Positions 28,175 through 40,308 are shown, numbered from the stretch's first letter. The stretch is 64,000 bases of DNA from Saprospiraceae bacterium (GCA_016714765.1 JADKCF010000007.1:110736-174735), one strand, 5' to 3'. Program-made: numbers and translations. Notes: a model not told the origin generated them from the letters alone.

Positions 28175-29452
28175 TCAGGTTTTCCTCTTTTTCTTCTGGG
28201 CTGCCGGAAAAAGAATATTATTGAGAATAAGCCTGTAGCCAGGACTATTGGGATGGAGACTCAAATCTGTTTCAGGGTCTCCTACAAAATGACGATAGTC
28301 TTCAGGGTCGTGTCCGCCATAAAAAGTCCAGGTCCCAAACCCATGGCTGCCATGCAGGTACCTAACTTCAGTTGCTGACTTCGTTTCTCCCAATACTAGA
28401 ACGTCAGGCTTAACCAGCGATTTTTCAAAAGCTGTGGCCTGCCCCATAAATCCCTTGATTGTCATAGTATGGTTTTGGCATAACATCGTAGGTATGGGAT
28501 CCCACTTGGCCGAAAACTCAAAAAGTGTAAAGTAATCTACTTCAGGTGTGATAGACCTGTTTTTATTATCTATGTCTGAATGTTCGTATTGCAACGGATT
28601 CAGATTGAGCTGAAAGTCGCGGAATGCAAAAGTTTTTGAAAAATCCAGTTTGCTTTGTGCATTGGCATCAAACCCATCCCCATCGTACATTTCTGCACAA
28701 ATATCGATCCCTTCGGCTGCGAGGGCAATATCATACGTGTCTGTGGCAGAACACATGGCAAACATAAAACCGCCGCCTTCTACATATTCCTTTATTTTTT
28801 TGGCTACAGCCAGCTTGAGAGTAGATACTTTTGAGTAACCCAAACTGACAGACAGTTCTTCAGTCTTTTGCTGATTGAGTTTGTACCATGGCGTCCCTCC
28901 CTGACTTGCATAAGAGGTTCCATACTGCCCTGTAAAATCCTCATGGTGCAAGTGAAGCCAATCATACTGAGCCAGTTTACCTTCCAGCACTTCTCTGTCA
29001 TAGACTTTTTCGAAGGGTATTTCAGCATATGTCAGCACCATGGTCACAGCATCATCCCAGGGCTGAATCCTGTTGCCCCTTGGATTAAAATCCGGTGTAT
29101 ATACTGCAATTTTAGGCGCTTTTTCCAGCTTTACAGCTTCCTGATTGAGTTCAGGATTACTGATTTCGCTACGAATACTGATCCATTGAGCATCGCTGAT
29201 TATCTGATAGCTGACACCACGGACCTTGCACTCGGCTTCCAGTCCGCGCGTGTGCGGAAATGTAAAACTGCCCCCTCTGTAATTCAGCAGCCAGTAAGCC
29301 TCTATGCCTTGGTTGATGACCCAAAATGTTACCCCATATGCTTTCAGGTGATTGGCCTGTTTGTCATGTTCCATTGGAACGAGGATATATGTTGCCTTGA
29401 GAGAGCATATACTGAAAACCAATACTGACAAAATTAAAGATAACTTTTTCAT
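28175..29452 (-). CDS. Secreted amidotransferase-like protein, often misnamed asparagine synthetase B in this phylum
   Basis: 425 aa from ATG 29452 (MKKLSLILSVLVFSICSLKA, a signal peptide). No N-terminal glutaminase Cys or AsnB ATP-binding domain is present. The centre (KIAVYTPDFNPRGNRIQPWDDAV; YDWLHLHHEDFTGQYG; GGGFMFAMCSATDTYDIAL) looks like a ThuA/class-I glutamine-amidotransferase-like alpha/beta fold: a candidate nucleophile Cys in MFAMCSATD with nearby His residues. The C terminus has HGSHGFGTWTFYGGHDPEDYRH. It probably acts in the periplasm. Bacteroidota homologues are, as I recall, usually labelled AsnB-like, which the sequence does not support. Function unknown. Confidence 0.7.
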   Translation of the reverse strand: MKKLSLILSVLVFSICSLKATYILVPMEHDKQANHLKAYGVTFWVINQGIEAYWLLNYRGGSFTFPHTRGLEAECKVRGVSYQIISDAQWISIRSEISNPELNQEAVKLEKAPKIAVYTPDFNPRGNRIQPWDDAVTMVLTYAEIPFEKVYDREVLEGKLAQYDWLHLHHEDFTGQYGTSYASQGGTPWYKLNQQKTEELSVSLGYSKVSTLKLAVAKKIKEYVEGGGFMFAMCSATDTYDIALAAEGIDICAEMYDGDGFDANAQSKLDFSKTFAFRDFQLNLNPLQYEHSDIDNKNRSITPEVDYFTLFEFSAKWDPIPTMLCQNHTMTIKGFMGQATAFEKSLVKPDVLVLGETKSATEVRYLHGSHGFGTWTFYGGHDPEDYRHFVGDPETDLSLHPNSPGYRLILNNILFPAAQKKKRKT

Positions 29453-29586
29453 CAAATCTTTTTTAAGTTTATAACGTTTTAAACGTACAGTCATTGTCGA
29501 ATTTATTAAATAAAATATAATCTCGATTTCAAATTACCCTTAAATACTCTTTTTTTTTTAATATTTGCGGAATAATTTTATAACAA

Positions 29587-31687
29587 GTGATCAATACATT
29601 TAGTTTCTCATATCCTTGGTGGTATATCATTTTTTGTGTGGCAGCGGCAATAGGATATGCTTTATTGATGTATTACAGGGATTCCAGATTTGCTGAATAC
29701 AGCCCCTGGTTTGTAAGAGGTTTGGGACTTTTAAGAGCTTTGAGTGTTTTTTTGATTACCCTACTTTTATTGACTCCATTTATAAAAACCATCAAGGAAG
29801 AAACCAAAACGCCTGTAATACTGATAGCTAAAGACAGATCCGAATCGATAGGTCAGGGTCACAAAAAGGAAGATATTACAGCCACAGACAAAAGTATTGA
29901 CGAATTGGCTTCAGAACTGTCTGACAAATATGATGTAAAAAGAGTAAGCTTCGGTACAGATGTGCACTCGCAATTGAAAGATAGTCTCAATGACAAGAGC
30001 ACCAATCTAAGTCAACTTTTCAGATATGTAGCAGATAATTATGCAGATCAGAATCTCGGAGCTGTAATCGTGAGTACGGACGGTATTTATAATGAAGGAA
30101 GCAATCCCTTATATTCAGACTTTAAGTTTAGTGCCCCATTGTATACAATAGCCCAGGGAGACACTACACAAAAAAAAGATGTATATTTCCAGAATGTATT
30201 ATACAATAAGATAGCCTACCTGGGAGATAAATTTCCTGTTCAGGTGGACCTCTCTGCCTACAATTGTGAAGGAAATAATACCAGACTCACTCTGGAAATG
30301 ATATCAGGGACACAAACAAAAAAAATAGCAGAAGAGAATATTAGCATCAATACAAAGTCATTTTTTCATTCTAAAAATTTTGTCATCGACGCCAATCAAA
30401 GCGGCGTCATACGATACCGGCTAAGATTATCAACAGTCAGTGACGAATTTAATACCACAAATAATGTTAAAGAGTTTTTTGTGGAAGTCCTGGATGCCCG
30501 TCAAAAAATCCTTTTGCTGGCTAATGCCCCTCACCCCGACATGGCAGCATTCAAAGCCATCATCACACAAAATAAAAATTATGAAGTAGAGCTTGCATAT
30601 GCAAAAGTTTTCAGGTAACATCGCAAAATATAACCTTGTCATTTTGCACAATCTCCCTTCGGAGACAACAGACATTAATACCATTATCAGTCAACTGGAT
30701 AAAAATAATACCCCACGTATCTTTGTGGTGGGTATGCAAACATTGCTCCCGAAATTCAATAAAAATCAGGATGTCATACAGATTAATGGCAATACTAAAA
30801 ACAATGAAGACATTCAGGCAGAATTAAACCCTGCTTTCACATTATTTACCACATCCGACAACCTCAAAAACAGGCTGAAGACGTTTCCACCTTTACAGGC
30901 ACCGTTTGGTGAGTATAAACTGACAGGTACCGGCACTGTTTATCTACATCAGACCATTAAAAAAATCAAAACTAACTACCCTTTAGTGGTTTTTGATGAA
31001 AAAAACGGTATAAAAACGACGGTAATTTGTGGAGAAGGCATTTGGAAATGGCGGCTGTTTGACCATCTCGAAAACAAAAATTATGATCTCATACATGAAC
31101 TTGTCAATAAGACCATTCTCCTGACTTCTGTAAAGACTGACAAACGTAAATTCAGGGCCAATACTTCCAAAAATTTATATAAAGACAATGAAGTAGTCCT
31201 CTTTGACGCCCAATTATACAATGATAGTTACGAAATGATCAATGATCCGGATGTCAAACTCATCATTAAAGACGAGGCAGGTAAAGAATTTACATACACT
31301 TTCAGTAAAACGCAGAATTATTATACCCTAAACGCTGACTTATTCAGTCAGGGATCTTACTCTTACACTGCATCCGTCAATCAAAATGGAAAAGTACTGA
31401 CATCTACAGGAAAATTTAATGTGGAGTCGATACAGTTGGAGCATTTTGATTTGACTGCCCGTCATGGTTTACTCAAAGGGTTGAGCGAAAAATATGGTGG
31501 CACTATGGTCTATCCTTCACAAATTGCCACACTACAAGATTTACTATTGAAAAATGAAAATATAAAGCCGATGCTTTACCAAAGCAATTCGACCAAAGGC
31601 ATCATCCATCTAAAATGGCTGTTTTTTCTTATCCTGGCCTTGCTTGCTTCTGAATGGTTTTTGAGAAGATATTTTGGGAATTATTGA
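29587..31687 (+). CDS. Membrane-anchored VWA-domain protein, frameshifted
   Basis: About 700 aa, GTG start at 29587. Two N-terminal membrane segments (YPWWYIIFCVAAAIGYALLM and LGLLRALSVFLITLLLLTPF) precede a von Willebrand factor A-like domain with a MIDAS DRSES motif (DxSxS, about residue 83) and VIVSTDGIYNEGS. A C-terminal membrane segment (LKWLFFLILALLASEWFL) anchors the end. This arrangement is like other uncharacterised BatA/DUF-type VWA proteins of the phylum. A surplus A in the run 30603-30606 splits it: the first frame stops at 30618, but reading as ...VELAYAKFSGNIAKYNLV restores one protein. An 80-residue overlap of the two open frames is artificial. Function unknown; a metal-dependent protein contact is implied by MIDAS. 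Confidence 0.72.
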
Positions 31688-31907
31688 TCTTATCAGTTTA
31701 TAAGTAGTCGATCAATATAGTTTTGATATTAGTCAACTGTCGATTTGGCAACCTTAAGATATTTGAACCCAACACCATACTTTTCTGCTATCCAGTAATT
31801 TTTTTTATCGTCAAACTTCCTATTCATCTCCATTCAGGTCTGAATATTTTAAGAATAGCATTCATCAAATTATTTTTTCTTAATTTTTAAAAATTCAGAA
31901 AAACAAT

Positions 31908-31915
31908 TATCTTTG
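31908..31915 (+). promoter_or_regulatory. Putative -7 box of the DUF3857 operon
   Basis: TATCTTTG (TAnnTTTG) lies 48 bases before the ATG at 31963, in a 275-bp gap that otherwise holds only a 31-codon minus-strand open frame of no recognised family. Confidence 0.5.
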
Positions 31916-31962
31916 AACTACAAAAGCTGTATTAAAATTCTAAACTAAAAAATTATATACTC

Positions 31963-33936
31963 ATGAACATAAAATTATGTCTCTTCGTCATCACTGCTTT
32001 AATATTTTCAAATCTGTCAGCTCAAAAATTTAAATACGGGAAAGTTACAGCAGATTTATTAAAACTTACCAAATGTGAGATCGATTCACAAGCTCACGCT
32101 ATGGTTACATATAAGTCCGGAAAAAGTGAGGTCCTGTATTTTGAAAGTGATGGATTTAACCTTGTCCATAATTTTAAAAAGCAGATCAAAATATTTAACA
32201 ATGATGTCAAAGGAATCGGAGATATTGAAATTTTCTTTTATAGCCCAAAATCCGGTTCCGGGAAGGTAAAACTTCGGGCATTCAAGGGAAAAACATACAA
32301 TCTCACCGATGGAAAAATCATTGAAACCAAGGTCAATGATGATAATATCTTCGAAACCCAATTTAATAACTATACAAAAAGAGTGACAGTGGCTATGCCC
32401 AATCTGCAAAATAATTGTGTTTTCGAGTATGAATATGAACTGATTTCAGATTATTATTCAAATATAAATGATTGGGAGATACAAGAAATTTTTCCTGTAC
32501 TATACAACGAATTCAACATCCAAACACCTGAGTACTATAAATATCAAATCAATATAGTTGGCGGTGTTGTACCTTTAAAAGATAATCAAAACAAGAGTGG
32601 CAGAACCATTAACTATAAGGTGACTTACGATAATGGGCTGGCTGGAAGGAAGTCAGAATACGAAACTTTCAACATACCATATGATGAAAGAACAGTCATT
32701 TTCGAAAACATCCTCCCGTATAAAATAGAACCATTTTGTGCCAATCCGAATGATGTCGGTGGTAAAATATCACATCAGCTAGTTTCGATACAATGGCCTA
32801 ACAAACCAGTCAAAATAATTACCACTAACTATGAAAGCTTTAATAAAGAATTGCTGGAAAGTGTCAGTTTTGGAAAAAAGTGAAAAAAAATTACGATGTA
32901 GAGAAGTATCTTCCAATAAATGGAGTCCAGAACCCAAAAGAAAAGCAGAAAAATATATGAATTTATAAAAGAAAAAGTCCAATGGGATGGCTACAATAAT
33001 TATTTTACTGACAAATCATTAGAATCTCTTCTGAAAGAGGGAAAAGGAGATGTGGGGGATATCAACTTAAATTATGTAGCAGCACTCAATAGTGTCGGGG
33101 TGTTAAGTTTTCCTGTAATATTGAGTACAAGAGGCCACGGTACCCTGCATCCGATCTACCCTGACTATTCAGACTTTAATTATGTAATAGCTTTATCAGT
33201 TATAGATGATAAAATGATTTTATCAGATCCCACTTCAGATTTGCCCTTTGGTAATTTGCCAATAAAATGTCTCAATGGTTCCGGATGGATTGTCTCAGAA
33301 ACCGGGGCCGACTGGATTAAGCTCAATACGGATTGTAAAGGAAAACACATTGTGCAAACTGAAATTTCAAAATCTGAAAATTTGTTGAACTATAAGATAA
33401 AAATACTGAAAAGCAATTATTTTGCGTTTGAAGACCAGAAAATGGCCAAGGAGGACAAAGATAAATATTTCGCTTTATTGAATGGTCAAAAAGAATTTGA
33501 AGTTGACACTTTGATACTAAATGAGAGCTCAATAAAGATAGAGCAAAAATTATCTGAAGAACTTTCGTCTGATGATAACATTTATATAAAACCTTTTTTT
33601 TATTTGCCTTTTGAGTCCAATCCATTTACGAGTGCTAGCAGGGCTTCAAATATCGATTTTGCCTTTACTAAGGAATATAAATATGTTACGGTAATAGATG
33701 TAGCTCCCGGATACACATATGAATGTCCGCCAAATATGGTAGCAACATCATATGATAATATGGTTTCATTAAAATACTTAACATCATACAACATAAATAT
33801 GAATAAACTTACAGTGACAGTAGACTTCAAAATAAATAAAACTGGATTTTTACCAGAAGAATTTGATGAATTGAAGGCGAGTATAGAATCATCAATAGTA
33901 AAACTCAATGAACCGATAGTGCTGAAAAAAAAATGA
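31963..33936 (+). CDS. DUF3857/transglutaminase-like secreted protein, catalytic Cys absent, frameshifted
   Basis: Signal peptide MNIKLCLFVITALIFSNLSA. The N-terminal ~300 aa is a DUF3857-like beta domain (RVTVAMPNLQNNCVFEYEYE; YKYQINIV). A transglutaminase-like domain follows, with EFIKEKVQWDGYNNYFTDKS leading into GKGDVGDINLNYVAALNSVGV. In catalytic members this reads GDCxD/A...; here Cys is Val, so the enzyme is probably inactive. RGHGTLHPIYPD and SDPTSDLPFG follow as the His/Asp strand. Two breaks: one in the A6/A8 runs 32874-32890, one AT deletion near 32952. The total is about 655 aa. It overlaps the next gene by four bases, and the two form an operon of paralogues. Confidence 0.75.
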
Positions 33937-35843
33937 GAAAATTACTGATTATCTTCACTTTTATCTTGGCTACGCATCATGGGTTACAAAGCCAGCAACT
34001 TTATGGTATCCCCGATTCGTTGGTAAAAGACGCTGATGCCATAATAATTTCTAATGAAGAAACGCTTGAGATTTTCGATATGTACAAAGTGGAAAGAACC
34101 ACTAATACAAAAACACTCATACTAAACAGCGAGTCTATCTCAGCTCAAAATATATTTGTACCCTACAATAAATTCACGGAAATCACCGATCTTTCGATAA
34201 CGATTACAACACCTGAAGGCAAAAAACTTAAATCCATCCGCAAAAAGAAATGATGGATCAAGCCGCATATGATGGAATTACCCTCGCCTCAGACTATAGG
34301 TTTCTTATGTATAAAGTGGCAGGATACAGTCCGCCGTATATTATTCATACAAAATATACAGTTACTTACAGCCAGAGTTTTGTATTACCTGGTTTTTCGC
34401 CTTTCGAAGGAGAAAAGATTGCTTTAGTCCAAAGTAAATATACTATAAAAAATCATGATGTACAGAATAAGGTCAGATTTACAGTTTCGCCTTGGGGTTC
34501 ACCTGAAGTAGATTCAAGTACAACAACAATGCACCAGTATACATGGTCATTTTCAAATTGTAAAGCAGACAAACTTAAAAAACTTAGTAACTCATCACAT
34601 AACAATTTTATAGGCAACATCCTGGAATCATTTCAAATGGATGGAGTCGAAGGAAGTATGTCTTCCTGGAGCTCATTCGGCTTATGGTTGGATCGACTCG
34701 GCACCGGTATGGATAAACTGGATGTCAATGCCACCAATGAAATAAAGAAGTTAATCGGCGACGAACAAAACCAATACAAAATAGTAGATAAGCTCTACAA
34801 ATACTTGCAAGAAAACATGAGATATGTCAGCATCCAACTGGGTATTGGTGGATTCAAACCTATGGCAGCCCAAGATGTACACAATAATAAGTATGGTGAT
34901 TGTAAAGCTCTCAGTAACTATATGAAGGCTATCCTGAATATTGCCGGGATATCATCCAAATACCTCATTATACAAGCTGGCAACCAAATCTCCCCGATAG
35001 ACATTAATCAACCAAAAAACAGCTTTAATCATGCCATTTTGGCCGTACCCAATGGCGCGGACACCATTTTCTGGAATGCACATCTCAGAAAAACGCCACA
35101 GGTTATCAGGTTCTTTTACAGGAAACAGATACGCACTCATGGTGGACGGAGAGCACTCTTCTCTCATCAAAACAACAAAGTATGATCATGAAGACAATAA
35201 AATCATCAGTGAGTACAAAATAAATCTGGCTTCTGATTCACAACAAAAAGTAAATATGCATCAATCTCTTGCAGGGATGGGTATAGAACATCACAATCTG
35301 AATTTTTTATTTGACACTGAAAATAAAAAAATGGAAGATCATATGAGTGGTCTTCTGGAAAATGTTTCTCAGCTAAAACTGTTGTCTACTATAGTAAAAC
35401 CTGAGGGTAAATATCCTTCTATTGACTATGCTGTCGAATTTGTGTCTCCGAAAAAAATACTAAAAACCGGTAGCCGATATATGATAGAATTGAGTATGGA
35501 TAAATTGCCTTCCAGCATCCTTTCTATACTTGATACCAAAGCTGTTTCTTTTTATCCTGAAACAGGATATCTGCTTCAAGACAAATTTAATATCTTACTG
35601 GCTCCAGGTTGTCAGGCCGAACAACTTCCAAAAGATAAAAACTTAACCACAGATGCAGGCACATTTTCTATAAAATCAACCATCTACCAGGACAACACTC
35701 TGGAAATCGAAAGGACAATTGTGATCAAAAGTACAGCTGCTGGACAAATTGCATCACCTGAAGATATCAATTTTTATACTATCATTCGTAAAAGCCTGGC
35801 AGAAAAAGCTGTCATTCTTTGTAAAGCAGATATCAAACCATAA
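33933..35843 (+). CDS. DUF3857/transglutaminase-domain secreted protein, frameshifted
   Basis: Paralogue of the preceding gene, about 635 aa, signal peptide MRKLLIIFTFILATHHGLQS. DUF3857 part (PSTSP-like: YSPPYIIHTKYTVTYSQSFV; LPGFSPFEGEKIALVQ), then a transglutaminase core with DKLYKYLQENMRYVSIQLG, KYGDCKALSNYMKAILNIAG (Cys nucleophile present) and NSFNHAILAVPNGADTIFWN (His/Asp). A C-terminal beta domain ends GQIASPEDINFYTIIRKS. The reading is broken by a missing A in 34242-34246 and by indels near 35080 and 35105; unbroken it reads ...IRKKEMMDQAAYDG.... It could cross-link or hydrolyse peptide bonds in the envelope. Substrate unknown. Confidence 0.78.
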
Positions 35844-36019
35844 ATAATTTCCACCAATCCTTTCATTCTTACATAGTGACAAAATATCCCAGATCTTTGT
35901 GGCCGGTATGTCAAACTTTATGCTAAAATTCTGACATTAGGCTAGTACAAAATAGCTTTTACTTTGTATTCAGATCAGTGATTAAAAAAATTACCAATTA
36001 TACATTACTTGATTTTATC

Positions 36020-36027
36020 TATCTTTG
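36020..36027 (+). promoter_or_regulatory. Putative -7 box of the T9SS PKD protein
   Basis: TATCTTTG (TAnnTTTG) lies 25 bases before ATG 36052. Confidence 0.5.
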
Positions 36028-36051
36028 CTGATAAACAAAATCATTTTTGAC

Positions 36052-38715
36052 ATGAAGTTTGCAGTTTCTACCGCTCTTATATTTTTTCTGTCTGCATCGT
36101 GACCTGGATTTTCACAGATGATATTACCCGATCTTAAAGGCAGACCTTCAGCCGCTCAGTCTGGGTCTGATACATATAAAAGTCAGCTATCAGGATGTCT
36201 TGGTGCCCATCAGAATGGTGAAAAATGGAAAGTCCATATTACAAACAATGAAACTTTCAGGCACACCACAAGTGTAAAACCAAACATCTTCTCACAATTA
36301 AAAGACGAAGCAAATCAAGTACGAACCCTTCGAAAAACACCCCACTCTACCCTACATAAGTCTGGCGCAAGAGTTGCAGATGCTCCGGTCATCACCAGAA
36401 ATTTTCGTGGTAACACAAGAGATAATAGCGTACCCATGGATAATAGTATGGCCATTTCCCGAAATGGTTTTATCGTATCAGGAATCAACAGCAACATTAT
36501 CTTTACAGGGCCTGATGGCAAAATTACTTATAACGGAGGTCTTTCTGATTTTTTCACTTTACTGAGCCTCAGCACGCGTATGTATGACCCTAGAGTCATC
36601 TATGACTCAGAAGCCAATAGGTTCATATTTATGTGTCTGCACGGATCTGAGCCCTCCAATACTTTTCTGTGCCTTGCCTTCTCAAAAACTGAAGATCCCA
36701 ACGGTGAATGGTTTTATTACAAAGTGGATGGCAATCCTTCGGGTGACAACCATTGGTTTGATTATCCGAACATTGCTTTGTCCTCTCATGATTTTTATAT
36801 TGCCGGACTGATGAGAGATACACCAGGTGACTGGAAATACTCTGTTGTTTATCAACTTGACAAAAACGATGGGTACTTAGGCAAAGAATTGCGTTGGAAA
36901 TACTACAATGAGATTAACAATGCAGATGGAGAGCCCGCTTTCAATCTTGTTCCGACACAGTCAGGCTGGTCTACCCTTATTTCACCGGGTATGTATTTTG
37001 TTAGCAATGTGCCTACAGGAGGAAACAAATACAACTTATATTATACAACTGGGACACTTGAAGATAATCCACAATTAATTTCAACTCAGATTACAGGAAT
37101 CACCACTTCTCTTGCGCCTGATGGCAGGCAACCAGGCACTACCAACGTGCTAAACACTTTCGACAGTCGTATTTGGTCTGCTTTGTACCTCAATGGAACT
37201 ATACATATGGGTAGTCATGTGGGTACTACTGACGGCGATGTGGGTCTTTTTTATGCTCGTATGAAGGTATCAAATCTGGAATTACATGGTGATATACTTC
37301 AGATCCCTAATAGAGATATGGCATTCCCTTCATTTTCATCACTGGGTAAAACAGAAGATGATCCGAAGATTCTGGTCAATTACCTCGTCGCCGGCACGGA
37401 TATTTACCCGGGACAGCAGCAGCGCATATGTACTGGAACATTTGGAAATTTTGAATGGAGTGAACCTGTGACCTTAAAAGAAGGTACCAGCCATATAGAT
37501 GTATTGAGTGATACCAATGAAAGATGGGGTGACTACACAACCTCATGTCGAAGATTTTTTGACGGAAGGACAGAAACATGGGTCACCGGATGTTTTGGTG
37601 AATCAAGAAGCTACGGTACTTGGCTAGGGCAGCTTATGACCTCAGATGACGAAAGCCTTCTGCCCGCAGCTGAATTTACGGCTGATAAAACGACAACATC
37701 CAAGATGTCAGAAATTACATTCACAGATTTAACTCCTAAAAATGCTAATAACAGAATGTGGAAATTTGAAGGCGGTCAACCGTCTACTTCAACTGATTTA
37801 AATCCCATAATTAAATACATTGAAAACGGAGCATATGATGTCACCCTTATAGTGACCAATGACGCAGGCACCGATACCATTACAAAAAAACAATATATAC
37901 ATATTCAGGACCCGATTGTAAAACCTGTAGCGGAATTTAAGCAGGAAAAAGATTCGATTTATGTAGGAGAGAGTGTACGTTTTACAAATGCTTCCAGCGA
38001 AAATGCCGTTACTTATAAATGGACTTTTCAGCAAGGTACACCTTCCACAAGTACTGAAAAAAATCCAGTTGTAAAATACACAAAAACAGGATCTTTTCTA
38101 GTATCTCTTACTGCGGCAAATATCGCAGGTAACCACACAAAAATCAAGCAAAAAGCTGTCACCGTACTGGAAAGAACAATGCCACGGGTAGCCTTTGTTT
38201 CTGATAAAACAAATGTAGAACCTGGCGATTCAGTACGATTTTATGATACGTCTACCGGTGGTCCCTCGTCATGGAACTGGTCATTTGAAGGAGGAGAACC
38301 ATCCATTTCTACAGTAAAAAACCCTATTGTTACATATAAAAACCCTGGAATCTACAATGTTAGCCTTAAAGTCGGAAATGATGCTGGACAAGACACACTT
38401 ACAAAATATTCATTTATTAACGTCGGCACATCATCGACATCACAAAATGATAATATCAAAATCATTAAAATATTTCCCAATCCGGTCAATGATATAGTGT
38501 CTATGACAATAGTCAATCCTATCGCAGATAATTACAGAATCTCTTTGATGGACGCTAATGGGTCTTTTGTAGCTAACCTATTCCAGGATAAAATCAAATC
38601 TGGAAGTAATACATTTTCGTTTAGTACCGAAAGTCTGGCCCAAGGCATATATTTTATAAAAATTACTTCGACCAGCCAGGTGCATCTAAGCCAACCTATT
38701 ATTGTAGTTAAATAG
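36052..38715 (+). CDS. T9SS-exported PKD-domain protein with in-frame TGA in the signal peptide
   Basis: The true start is ATG 36052: MKFAVSTALIFFLSAS, then TGA at 36100-36102, then PGFSQMILPDLKGRP in the same frame. The TGA interrupts the signal peptide; without it the protein has 887 codons. The N-terminal ~510 residues form a propeller- or lectin-like region that I do not recognise. Three PKD domains follow (EGGQPSTSTDLNP; FQQGTPSTSTEKNP; EGGEPSISTVKNP) and the C terminus (IFPNPVNDIVSMTIV ... QGIYFIKITSTSQ) is a T9SS type A sorting domain. Thus secreted and surface-attached or released. Read-through, error or nonsense mutation cannot be separated by sequence. Confidence 0.85.
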
Positions 38716-38757
38716 CAATCAGCTAAATAAGTGCTTTTTTCATTATTAAACCAATAA

Positions 38758-38793
38758 TAAAAAGGGGATAACTGTACAAGTCATCCCCTTTTG
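38758..38793. terminator. Bidirectional terminator between the PKD and OmpA genes
   Basis: AAAAGGGGATAAC pairs with GTCATCCCCTTTT (one mismatch) around TGTACAA. The A/T ends give a U-run in either direction; it lies between the converging genes. Confidence 0.7.
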
Positions 38794-38815
38794 ATAATTA
38801 TCTATTTATGCTCTC

Positions 38816-40268
38816 CTATTGCCTTGGAACAAGATTGAATTCTACTCTCCTGTTGAGTGATCTTCCTTTTTCATTATCATTGGTTGATATAGGTCTGGAT
38901 TCACCGAATCCGGTATGACTCATTCTGGCAGAAGAAATTCCTTTTTTTATGAGGAAATCATAGCAGGCTTTTTGCTCTTTTTTCAGACAGCACCTGATTG
39001 GCAGATGAGCTGCCGGTATTATCGGTATGTCCACTGATATTCATATTGAAATCGGGATATCTATTCATGATATCTGAAATCTGAGCCAAAACAATATTGG
39101 ATTCAGGCTTGAGGATAGCGCTTCCTGTCTGAAACTGAACAGCCTGCATAGCCACTTCCAGTGTCCTTTGGTCTTCTTTTTTTATCTCAGGGCACCCTTC
39201 ATTGGCGACAGTCCCGGCAACGTTGATACATTTATCTCTTGAGTCATCAATGCCGTCTCCATCAGTATCAGGACATCCATAATATATTTTCAATCCCGGT
39301 TTATCAGGACATTTGTCATCTCTGTCAGATATACCATCTCCATCTCTGTCAGGACATCCATTGGCGGACGCACTACCCTTTTCACCCGGGCAGTTGTCTT
39401 TATCATCACTGACGCCATCTCCATCACTATCCATAACTTTAGGGGTCTCTACCTTCAGAGGACAGCCCTTATTGCTGGCAGAACCTGCTATTTTGGGGCA
39501 TTCATCATCATTGTCAGACACACCATCTCCATCTGTATCAGGACATCCTCCAAACTCTTTCAGTCCCTTAGAATCAGGACATTTATCCATATAGTCGGCT
39601 ATACCATCCCCATCTTTGTCAGGACATCCATTCAGCTCTTTAGCGCCAAAAACATTAGGGCATAAATCAAGTTCGTCGATTATACCATCATTGTCTGAGT
39701 CCATTTTTTCTTCTGTCTTTGTCGCTTCATCTGATTTGCCCAACATATATGTAAATCCTAAACCATGCTGAAGATTGTTTCTATTCTCAGCCAGTGAATA
39801 TCTGTATTCTGATTGCCATGTCACAAAGGCATTGGGTGATAATCTGAAATAAAAACCCAAACCCACAGGGATTTGAAGATTAAAGTCCCCTTCATCTTCA
39901 TACACACCTCCTAAGCCTGCCATTACATATGGTATTATCTTACGGCCTGGTTCATTAAATTGATATTGAAACTGAGCATCCAAACTAGCTATGCGTTTTT
40001 TAAAGCAATTGATCGAATCAAGATGGGTATCGACGACTCCATACCTTAATGGAAGGAACAATGCGACTTTTGGAGTCAGCATTCGTTGAAAACCGATTTC
40101 ATACCCATGTCTGTAGTCTTTAAACTTTGTAAAATTGCCTCCGTTTTGTGACTGATAATCCAAAAACATTTTTTTGAATACCACACCTGATTTCAATTGT
40201 GGATTTTGCGATTGCAACAGTACTACTGTGCACATCAAAACAAATAATACTCCGAAAAACTTTCTCAT
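38816..40268 (-). CDS. OmpA-family outer-membrane protein with six TSP3 repeats, frameshifted
   Basis: From ATG 40268 (MRKFFGVLFVLMCTVVLLQS signal) about 483 aa. Residues to about 170 form an eight-strand barrel (YGVVDTHLD, PYVMAGLGGVYED, GFYFRLSPNAFVTWQSEYRY). Then six thrombospondin type-3 calcium-binding repeats: DSDNDGIIDELDLCP, DKDGDGIADYMDKCP, DTDGDGVSDNDDECP, DSDGDGVSDDKDNCP, DRDGDGISDRDDKCP, DTDGDGIDDSRDKCI. The C-terminal OmpA peptidoglycan-binding domain has NISGHTDNTGSSSANQVLSE. An extra base in the T5 run 38969-38973 moves the last 53 residues to another frame; repaired, it reads EKRAKACYDFLIKKGI...RRVEFNLVPRQ. Links the outer membrane to the wall. Confidence 0.9.
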
Positions 40269-40308
40269 AATTTTAAAAGTCTGAATTTTGAAAAACCTAA
40301 ATAAATGA

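Noticed and set aside
31740..31840. 31-codon minus-strand open frame (MNRKFDDKKNYWIAEKYGVG...)
   Set aside because: Too short and no family; may be a gene fragment but cannot be supported.
36100..36102. UGA recoded as tryptophan or selenocysteine throughout
   Set aside because: UGA is clearly a stop at surE, lpxB, ribD and nth, RF2 is present, and no SECIS-like element or sel gene is seen.
39313..39594. Antisense 93-codon open frame in the OmpA/TSP3 gene
   Set aside because: Created by the codon regularity of the DxDGDG repeats, rich in Ser/Pro; no independent evidence.
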